Translations under genes and position numbers: made by a program
Part shown: piece after piece, positions 58,650-64,000 of the stretch
Layout: each line of letters opens with the position of its first letter
Numbering within the stretch: the stretch's first letter is position 1
Notes under the pieces: generated by a model
The model's input: the letters and a program-made list of their open reading frames with translations, nothing else
The model's database searches: none
What the model was told of the DNA's origin: nothing
From: Blautia schinkii DSM 10518
GTDB lineage: Bacteria; Bacillota; Clostridia; Lachnospirales; Lachnospiraceae
Assembly: GCA_000702025.1 (NCBI GenBank)
Contig: JNKJ01000027.1
Coordinates: 23,339 to 87,338 of the forward strand
Direction of reading: 5' to 3'
Length of the DNA stretch: 64,000 nt

Positions 58650-58684
58650 ACAATATCCGACCAGCTTGCCCGCGGAGATAAAAA

Positions 58685-58705
58685 GGCGCAGCCTCACGCT
58701 GCGCC
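58685..58705. terminator. Bidirectional terminator
   Basis: GGCGCAGC (58685-58692) pairs with GCTGCGCC (58698-58705), loop of 5; AAAA precedes and GATTTTG follows. It lies between the convergent acetyltransferase and folT genes. Confidence 0.9.
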
Positions 58706-58746
58706 GATTTTGTTGGGGAATCGATTTGATATGTATTGTTTATATA

Positions 58747-59310
58747 TTAAATAGTTTTGTTTTCTAATACTGCCGGTCTTACATTTCCCACAACCATGCT
58801 GGTGAGCGGGCTGAAGTATAAGAGACAGGTCAATACACAATAAATCGGAATCATTACTGCAAACTGTACTAATCTTCCAGGCATGATCGCATAGAAATTA
58901 TATCCCATGATCCATACCAGTCCTGCAGTGGTAAATACCAGAGAGCTGAGTACCGCGGTAATCACGATAGATACGCTGATGATAACTGTTTTGCCCTTCT
59001 TTGTCCTGTTGGCAAACATAGGCTTCATCAGAGCCGGAATTACGCCCCAGAGGATAGCTGCAATAGTAATCAGCGGATTGATGGCATAACCCTTCATAAA
59101 GCAGCCGATAAAATCAGCAGCCAGTCCGCATACTGCGCCGGCAGCCGGTCCCATCCACAAACCTGCCAGAATGGTGCACACACTTCCCACAGAAATACGG
59201 TAAGCGCCCAAATCCACCACCAACACTCTGGTCAGCACCAGATGCATAGCCACCAGAAGCGCCATAAATACCAATGTTTTGACATTCCAATGTGATTTGT
59301 TTTTTTGCAT
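58747..59310 (-). CDS. folT: ECF transporter substrate-binding (S) component for folate
   Basis: 187 residues with five or six membrane helices. Patterns typical for FolT: LVFMALLVAMHLVLTRVLVVDLGAYRISVGSVCTILAGLWMGPAAGAVCGLAADFIGCFMKGYAINPLITI and the C-terminal FYAIMPGRLVQFAVMIPIY. The substrate call is supported by the tetrahydrofolate riboswitch directly upstream. It works with a shared energising module (EcfA/A'/T) encoded elsewhere. GGAGGTGTTTTTCTT precedes ATG. Confidence 0.92.
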   Translation of the reverse strand: MQKNKSHWNVKTLVFMALLVAMHLVLTRVLVVDLGAYRISVGSVCTILAGLWMGPAAGAVCGLAADFIGCFMKGYAINPLITIAAILWGVIPALMKPMFANRTKKGKTVIISVSIVITAVLSSLVFTTAGLVWIMGYNFYAIMPGRLVQFAVMIPIYCVLTCLLYFSPLTSMVVGNVRPAVLENKTI

Positions 59311-59404
59311 AAGAAAAACACCTCCATAATGTTTTCTACAAAAATAGAGTTAGAGTAGTTACCATAAATAATAATCCCTCCACATTATGAGATGTTCTCA
59401 TATG

Positions 59405-59512
59405 TAGCAACGGGTGCGGAAAATATATCGTAAGCTGCTTTCATTTTGCTAGCTTTTCGTTTCACGGCGACTCCCCATCCAATGAACACTTAACGCATAA
59501 ATTCCTACTTCG
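59405..59512 (-). ncRNA. Tetrahydrofolate (THF) riboswitch
   Basis: Reading the minus strand from 59512: GAAGTAG, then GCGTTAAGTG, TGGATGGGGAGTCGCC, ACGAAAAGC and finally TTTCCGCACCCG. These conserved blocks and their spacing match the folT-type THF riboswitch class. A TATGAGA/TCTCATA hairpin just downstream and the following GGAGG are probable expression-platform parts. Folate shortage would then turn on folT. Confidence 0.88.
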
Positions 59513-59531
59513 CTATTATTTATTTAAGGAG

Positions 59532-59559
59532 ATTATAGCACAATTTATAGAAATTTCAA
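59532..59559 (-). promoter_or_regulatory. Promoter of riboswitch-folT
   Basis: Minus strand -35 TTGAAA (59559-59554), 16-bp spacer, -10 TATAAT (59537-59532). Transcription would begin about 10-15 nt upstream of the riboswitch aptamer. Confidence 0.75.
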
Positions 59560-59599
59560 TATGTTTTTGTTATAATAGATAGAAAGATGTTGACACTAA

Positions 59600-59629
59600 G
59601 TAACAGTTCGAACTTGCCTGAACTGTTAC
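59600..59629. repeat. 30-nt hairpin repeat GTAACAGTTC
   Basis: GTAACAGTTC (59600-59609), 10-nt loop and GAACTGTTAC (59620-59629), a perfect 10-bp stem. Same arms and length as the unit at 56344-56373, with loop sequences differing. Lies in the 413-bp region between folT and the lipoprotein gene. Confidence 0.85.
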
Positions 59630-59723
59630 GACACTAATAAACGATTTTAGATGTCAGCTATCCCGCAGAGCGTTCTACTGGTCACGATGTGAACAGTAAT
59701 GGTATATTTAATGGAGGATTTTG

Positions 59724-60884
59724 ATGAAGAAGCTGCTTGCTGTATGTATCTGTTTTGGTGTGGCTTTTACCATGACAGGATGTAATTTGGGGAATATTGT
59801 AGACCGTTTTATTTCGACAGGAGACGCCCCGGCGCCGGATATTTCCACAGAAAAGCCGAGGGTGTATATGGACGAGCTCAGCGGCAGGCTTCAGGACTTC
59901 ACCGGCAGCCAGCTTACGGTAAAAGCAGAGGAAAACATTTATGTCTTCGACGTGTCCCAGGCAACTCTGGAATGTGAAGATGGGATGATCACCGGGGATG
60001 AGGTTAGTGTGATTTATGAGGGACAGTTAACGGACACGGATACCAGCACCGTAAAAGCACTCAAGGTCGTAGACGAGTTTCATAAGAAAAACCGCCTCAA
60101 GGAGCGCACAGCCCACGGCCAGGTTCAGGGCCTGACAGCCAATACCATCACCATCAAAGCCAAAAGCGGAAAGACAGCCACCTATCCCATTACTGGTACA
60201 GAACAATATTACCAGAACGGTATCAAGGCTGGCGACTGGGTTTACCTTCACTTTAAGGGAAAATTCCCGGATACCAATTCCGACAATCCCATGGTCCTCA
60301 ATGCCAGCCACCTGAAAGTGTTAAGCATTTCCGATATTGACCCGATTGTCGTACCGGAACCATCGCCTACCCCCACGCCTTCTGAGGAGATTCCCCAGGA
60401 GAATACAGAGAAACAGCTTCGGGCTGTTATTCAAGATATTAATATGAATACTCTTCAGCTTCTTCCTGATGGAAGCGATACTTCCGTGAATCTGGATTTA
60501 TCTGCCATCCCTACCTATTTCAAAGGCGGCGCTGCCCCGGGTGCGTATGTAAATGTGATATACACCGGGGAACTGACTGAGGCTGAGGAAGGCCCGCTGA
60601 CTCTGGAAGGGCTCACTATCCTGGCAGTCACAGGGGATGATCCTGAAACTCTCGATGACCGCCACATAAGCTCCACCGTAACTGGCGATATACTTGGCAC
60701 CACTGCCAACACAGTTACCATCCAAACCTACGACGGCGCTGTTGTTACCTGCCGTACGGACAATGCCACCGACGCATCCACAAACGGACTGGGAATCGGC
60801 AGCAGTATCCGCATTACCTTCCACCCGGCAGCATCCAAAGAATCCAACATCTACACAGCCCTGCGCATTGACGACGCCTGGTAA
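59724..60884 (+). CDS. Lipoprotein with repeated small beta-domains
   Basis: 386 residues from ATG 59724 (GGAGG 6 bases upstream). Lipobox FTMTG-C near residue 20 marks a lipoprotein. The mature part holds four related beta-rich units of about 70-85 residues, each with a gly-turn followed by V-x-V/L-x-Y/F-x-G: GDEVSVIYEGQL, GDWVYLHFKGKF, GAYVNVIYTGEL and GSSIRITFHPA. Between units 2 and 3 is a Pro/Thr linker (VVPEPSPTPTPSEE). The repeats resemble OB-like DUF5666-type modules. Surface-exposed, ligand unknown. Confidence 0.8.
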   Translation: MKKLLAVCICFGVAFTMTGCNLGNIVDRFISTGDAPAPDISTEKPRVYMDELSGRLQDFTGSQLTVKAEENIYVFDVSQATLECEDGMITGDEVSVIYEGQLTDTDTSTVKALKVVDEFHKKNRLKERTAHGQVQGLTANTITIKAKSGKTATYPITGTEQYYQNGIKAGDWVYLHFKGKFPDTNSDNPMVLNASHLKVLSISDIDPIVVPEPSPTPTPSEEIPQENTEKQLRAVIQDINMNTLQLLPDGSDTSVNLDLSAIPTYFKGGAAPGAYVNVIYTGELTEAEEGPLTLEGLTILAVTGDDPETLDDRHISSTVTGDILGTTANTVTIQTYDGAVVTCRTDNATDASTNGLGIGSSIRITFHPAASKESNIYTALRIDDAW

Positions 60885-60889
60885 TCTGG

Positions 60890-61768
60890 TTATGATCCAT
60901 ATCCCGGCAGGAAGCGCCTGCGGATTTCTTCTTCGCCCTTTATCATCCATTCATGCACTTCCCGGGTGTCTCCAAGGATACTCAGGAAGGCATGATATTC
61001 ATCCATGATTCCCCTCTCATGCGGTACCATATACGCCCCTGCGTCACTTCCAAGCGCCACTTTCGCATCTTTTGCATAGGCCAAAGCAAGATTCCTTTCT
61101 CCGGCTTCCATAATCCCCCGGATGACCGCATCCTCATATCTGCCGCACCCCAGAAGGTTTCTCACCGTCACCAGAGTCGGCACCCACACAGTACTGGTCT
61201 GTGCCAGCATCTTCACCGTTTCTTCATCCATAAAATTCCCATGCTCAATACTGTCCATCCCTGCTTCCAGCGCTGCCTGTACACCATAAACACCATTCGT
61301 ATGGCTCATCACGGCAAAGCCCTCTTCATGGGCAATATGAACCATTTCCTTCACCTCCCCGGCAGGCAGCGGCGTACCGGTAATCCTGCCGTGGTCCGCA
61401 AAGTCCAATAACCCGGTGGTCATGATTTTGATAAAGTCCGCACCTTCGGACTTCGCCTCCAGAACTCTCTGATGATACTCTTTCATATTCCGAAAGCCTC
61501 TGCCCACTATTGAACCGTAGTGTCCTTCTTTATGGATAGCAAAAATCGGTGTCCGATAATCAATCCCATATTCCTCCGCAAGTTCTTTCGCTCTTTTCGA
61601 TACGCCAAAGGAATCCCCTCCGTCCCGCACAAAATGCACCTCCAGCTTTTGGTAAGCACTAAGATGGGCACGGACCACCTCATCCCTGACACCGTGGGCA
61701 TGAAGGCCTACAGCCTTGCGGTAATTCGCTCCGTCCATAATCATATGGGCATGACATTCTCCAAACAT
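60890..61768 (-). CDS. Amidohydrolase family protein, compact form
   Basis: 292 residues from ATG 61768 (AGGTGAGGGGA upstream). All metal-ligand motifs of subtype I amidohydrolases are in order: CHAH near residue 5, FIKIMTTG (carboxylate Lys or its equivalent), AVMSHTNG, SIEHGNF and ALGSDAGAYM (Asp). The N- and C-terminal beta-sandwich strands of typical family members (about 380-420 residues) are absent, so this is a bare TIM-barrel. Likely hydrolyses a cyclic amide or aryl-amide. It follows alaX-like gene by about 75 bp. Confidence 0.88.
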   Translation of the reverse strand: MFGECHAHMIMDGANYRKAVGLHAHGVRDEVVRAHLSAYQKLEVHFVRDGGDSFGVSKRAKELAEEYGIDYRTPIFAIHKEGHYGSIVGRGFRNMKEYHQRVLEAKSEGADFIKIMTTGLLDFADHGRITGTPLPAGEVKEMVHIAHEEGFAVMSHTNGVYGVQAALEAGMDSIEHGNFMDEETVKMLAQTSTVWVPTLVTVRNLLGCGRYEDAVIRGIMEAGERNLALAYAKDAKVALGSDAGAYMVPHERGIMDEYHAFLSILGDTREVHEWMIKGEEEIRRRFLPGYGS

Positions 61769-61808
61769 TCCCCTCACCTGCTTCTTGAAAATTTTGACAA
61801 ATGACTGC

Positions 61809-61844
61809 GCAGAAGCTTCTATATATGCAGAAACTTCTATATAT
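61809..61844. repeat. Two 18-bp tandem repeats at the stop of the alaX-type gene
   Basis: GCAGAAGCTTCTATATAT (61809-61826) and GCAGAAACTTCTATATAT (61827-61844), 17 of 18 identical, begin at the stop codon of the alanyl-tRNA editing gene and run toward the amidohydrolase gene. Confidence 0.85.
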
Positions 61845-62995
61845 TATGATATAAAAAATCTCCTGATTTCATCCTCATCTGCTTGCACCGAGCCTTGTAC
61901 AAAGAACGGCTTCCCGCCCCCGCGCCCGTGAAGCGCGGCGTTCATATCTTTTGTAAAATTCCGCAAATCCCCGTTTAACTCACCCATTGCATATTTATAA
62001 GTTCCGTCCGTATTTTTAGAAAACACCGCACAGCAGCCGCCGCAGGTTTGCATCACCGCATCCGCTAGCTTACGCACACTATCCGCCTCCATTCCCTCAT
62101 GGAAAAGCAGGACACTGCCGTGGCCCTCCCACTTAGCCGCCTCACGCGCAAACATATCCTCCTCCAAACGCATCACACGTCCTTTCAGGCGGAAATTTTC
62201 CTCCTGCAGACGGGACACAGCCAGAGCTGTCTGGTCCTCCTTAGCCGAAAGCTTCACAGAAATCTGGTGATTCTGGTCATACACCATATTCAGATATTTA
62301 AGCACTCTTTTGCCACAGATCATCTCCATACGCACACCCTCACGGAACTTTTCCACTGACAAAAGCTTTATCATGCCGATTTCCCCGGTATGGGTCACAT
62401 GAGTCCCGCAGCACGCACAGAGGTCAGCCCCCGGAAAACGCACAATACGCACTTTCCCCGTAAGCTCCTTCTTACTGCGGTAAGGCAGAACATTCAGCTC
62501 TTCGGGAGTCGGATAACATATTTCCACTTCACTGTCCTCCCACACCTTACGGTTTACTTCATCCTCAATCGCTGTCATCTGAGTCTCATCTATCATACCA
62601 TTAAAATCAATGGTAATTACATCACCACCCATATGGAAGCCCACATTATCATACCCAAACTTCTCATGTACCAAGCCGCTCACCATATGTTCCCCGGAAT
62701 GCTGCTGCATGAGGTCAAAGCGGCGCTCCCAGTCTATTTTCCCCTGCACAACCGTCCCCGGCTCCAGCGGCTCATCCGTATAATGAAGCAGTTCCCCGTC
62801 TTTCTCATGCACCTCACTCACCACAATATCATTAAGAGTACCGCAATCGCTGGGCTGCCCTCCGCCCTCCGGGTAAAAAGAACTCTCGTCCAGCAAAATC
62901 CGATACCCCTTCTTCGCCTCCCGGCATTCCACCACCTTGGCTGTGAATTCCTTCGTATACACGTCCTCATAATACAAACGCCTTGTTTCAATCAT
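61844..62995 (-). CDS. Alanyl-tRNA editing protein (AlaX-type with DHHA1 domain)
   Basis: 383 residues from ATG 62995 (GAGGG 9 bases upstream). The editing domain resembles the AlaRS C-terminal region: FYPEGGGQPSDCGTL, LMQQHSGEHMVSGL (HxxxH) and DLCACCGTHVTHTGEIGMIKL (Cys-His zinc site); C-terminal DHHA1-type helix-rich part ends with GGGKPFFVQGSVQADED. It hydrolyses mischarged Ser- or Gly-tRNA(Ala) in trans. Separate from the synthetase and cotranscribed with the amidohydrolase. Confidence 0.93.
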   Translation of the reverse strand: MIETRRLYYEDVYTKEFTAKVVECREAKKGYRILLDESSFYPEGGGQPSDCGTLNDIVVSEVHEKDGELLHYTDEPLEPGTVVQGKIDWERRFDLMQQHSGEHMVSGLVHEKFGYDNVGFHMGGDVITIDFNGMIDETQMTAIEDEVNRKVWEDSEVEICYPTPEELNVLPYRSKKELTGKVRIVRFPGADLCACCGTHVTHTGEIGMIKLLSVEKFREGVRMEMICGKRVLKYLNMVYDQNHQISVKLSAKEDQTALAVSRLQEENFRLKGRVMRLEEDMFAREAAKWEGHGSVLLFHEGMEADSVRKLADAVMQTCGGCCAVFSKNTDGTYKYAMGELNGDLRNFTKDMNAALHGRGGGKPFFVQGSVQADEDEIRRFFIS

Positions 62996-63107
62996 CTGTC
63001 CGTCCCTCTTTCCCACCAAAAATCAAGTATGCTGTCTTATATTTTTTTATCTTATATTTCGTTACCTCACAGTATATCCCAAAATTCACTTGTACTCAAG
63101 TACTCAA

Positions 63108-63290
63108 GCCCGGAAATGTATCGAACGGTAGGGAGAAGCAGCTTGGGGGCTGGAGGTGGTATCCCGGTGCGGCTGATGCTCGCTTCCCTTCAACTAATTG
63201 CCAACTGCGACTAAGACTCTCACGAAGAACGTTCGAGCCTAAGTCTCCGTAGGCAATGGATTTTCAGGCGCGCTTCCGCAAAATCAGCCG
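63108..63290 (+). repeat. Dispersed intergenic palindromic repeat, copy 1
   Basis: Begins like the copy at 17330 (CCGGAAATGTATCGAACGGT), then GGCTGATGCTCG, CCTTCAACTAATT, a 37-nt hairpin (63209-63245), TCTCCGTAGGC and TTTTCAGGCGCGCTTCCGC. Right part is repeated in reverse at 63580-63680. This covers part of the 792-bp gap 62996-63787, which otherwise has no supported gene. Confidence 0.85.
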
Positions 63291-63328
63291 CACCGGGATA
63301 CCACCTCCAGCCCCCAAGCTGCTTCTCC
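63132..63328. repeat. Perfect 46-bp inverted repeat around the palindromic element
   Basis: 63132-63177 (starting GGAGAAGCAGCTTGGGGG) is the exact reverse complement of 63283-63328 (ending AGCTGCTTCTCC). The arms flank a 105-bp core containing the 37-nt hairpin. This would form a long stem in RNA or a cruciform in DNA. Confidence 0.92.
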
Positions 63329-63579
63329 TTACCTACCACTACGTTTTCATTCCTCATATACTCCGTCTTTGTGCCGATAGATTTTTCAACATAAAAATCA
63401 AAATATCCACCACATTATATCCACGCAATTTCGCCAGGACAAACCCAAAATTATATTTACCACCATTCTCACCAACCGCCCTGAATAACCTCCCGGCAAA
63501 ACCACCACCGTCCAATAGGGCAGAAAACGTAGGGGAAGGCAAGGAGAAGGGAATTGGGCGCGGGAAACCGGCAGTGTCC

Positions 63580-63680
63580 GGGGGCGGGCAGTTTTGCGGA
63601 AGCGCGCCTGAAAATCCAGCGGTTACGGAGACTTAGCCGCGAGAGCTCTTCTCGAGCGGCTTAGTCGCAGTTACCGATTA
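63580..63680 (-). repeat. Dispersed intergenic palindromic repeat, copy 2 (reverse, interrupted)
   Basis: Reverse complement reads CTAATCGGTAACTGCGACTAAG, a 37-nt hairpin (63630-63666), TAAGTCTCCGTAACCGC and TTTTCAGGCGCGCTTCCGC, matching 63195-63277 of copy 1. Similarity stops abruptly at 63680, exactly where IS110-type sequence seems to begin. Confidence 0.85.
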
Positions 63681-64000
63681 GACAATATGTAATGACCCCA
63701 CATTTGTAAATTCGTGGATTTACCTGTATACTATGATTGGAAAAAACAAGATAGCAGGAATTACCGCATACAAATGGAGGTCATCAAATGGATTATAACA
63801 CAGTTTACGTTGGAATGGATGTTCATAAAGAAAGTTTTACACTTTGCAGCTTCACGATCGAGGAAGATAAAGCTTCCCATACCCAGAGGGTCAGATCTGA
63901 TTACAGACAGGTCCTGAAGTATCTTGAGTTCCTACGTACCATCTACGGGGAGGATGCGCACTTCATATGTGGCTATGAGGCTGGCTGCCTTGGTTTTACT
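63681..64000 (+). mobile_element. IS110-family insertion sequence, left part
   Basis: The left boundary is inferred from the loss of similarity to the repeat after 63680. About 107 bp of non-coding left end precede the transposase start at 63788, then the gene runs off the window. A left end this short suggests that the bridge-type RNA of the IS1111 group, if present, is on the right side beyond the window. Confidence 0.7.
63788..64000 (+). CDS. IS110-family transposase, N-terminal part (3' end outside window)
   Basis: 71 codons visible and open at the edge. YVGMDVHKESFTL carries the first catalytic Asp (residue 11) of the RuvC-like DEDD domain, and FICGYEAGCLGF the Glu (residue 64). GGAGG lies 7 bases before the ATG. 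Recombinases of this family insert with RNA guidance, typically into REP-like palindromes. Adjacent palindromic repeats fit that preference. Whether the element is intact cannot be seen. Confidence 0.93.
   Translation, partial: MDYNTVYVGMDVHKESFTLCSFTIEEDKASHTQRVRSDYRQVLKYLEFLRTIYGEDAHFICGYEAGCLGFT

Noticed and set aside
62390..63214. 274-codon plus-strand frame
   Set aside because: Antisense to the alanyl-tRNA editing gene and then reads through the dispersed repeat.
63354..63636. Small frames between repeat copies on either strand
   Set aside because: They overlap structured repeats, lack ribosome sites and have no recognisable motif.

Overview
The window looks like a chromosomal stretch from a Gram-positive, anaerobic member of the Clostridia, most likely family Lachnospiraceae. 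The reasons are moderate GC content, strong AGGAGG ribosome-binding sites, a class II galT next to galK, a clostridial Flp/Tad pilus locus with Flp1-type pilin and a DUF5702 protein, a folT gene behind a tetrahydrofolate riboswitch, PadR/DUF2812 and ECF sigma/anti-sigma pairs, and a TSCPD-domain protein. The genus assignment is inference; no rRNA or tRNA gene was recognised and no CRISPR array is present.

Layout. 1-5.4 kb: end of a LacI regulator, an S66 peptidase, a Crp/Fnr regulator divergent from a nucleoside hydrolase with a well-placed palindrome between them, and a PadR/DUF2812 operon with a promoter/operator. 5.5-11.6 kb: two ECF sigma/anti-sigma operons flanking a 1.2-kb tandem duplication (two paralogous exported proteins, a decayed acetyltransferase copy, and an unannotated 26-residue membrane peptide between the units). 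11.9-19.7 kb: MATE pump/acetyltransferase operon with a divergent AraC regulator, a RelB/ParE-type toxin-antitoxin pair, a GMP synthase whose glutaminase domain is shortened and lacks its catalytic Cys, and a UvrA-like ABC protein behind a leader hairpin that looks like an attenuator. 20-28 kb: a seven-gene catabolic-looking cluster (PucR regulator, OPT transporter, DUF917, DUF1177, AroM, M29-like aminopeptidase, Asp/Glu/hydantoin racemase), the best candidate here for a little-described pathway. 28-44.7 kb: secreted SGNH protein with Listeria-Bacteroides repeats, galK-galT, a large envelope protein with a degenerate C39-like domain, a methyltransferase, MTA/SAH nucleosidase, beta-CASP RNase-like protein, an isolated murG set between a sigma factor and a DUF4367 membrane protein, and a HIT protein. 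44.9-56 kb: soluble histidine kinase, rhomboid protease, and an eleven-gene Tad pilus operon with a prepilin peptidase near each end and an FHA protein at its 3' end. 56-64 kb: acetyltransferases, GDSL hydrolase, riboswitch-folT, a lipoprotein, amidohydrolase, alanyl-tRNA editing protein, and a set of palindromic repeats apparently interrupted by an IS110-family element running off the window end.

Cross-cutting observations. Short tandem repeats of 15-18 bp occur again and again at or just after stop codons (aroM, pucR, alaX) or between operon genes (tadB/tadC, upstream of pucR). Two families of dispersed palindromic repeats are visible. One (about 17.3 kb, 63.1 kb and 63.6 kb) carries a 37-nt hairpin with compensatory changes and probably served as the landing site of the IS110 element; the other is a 30-nt hairpin at 56.3 and 59.6 kb. 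All functional calls come from reading motifs; no database search was run.
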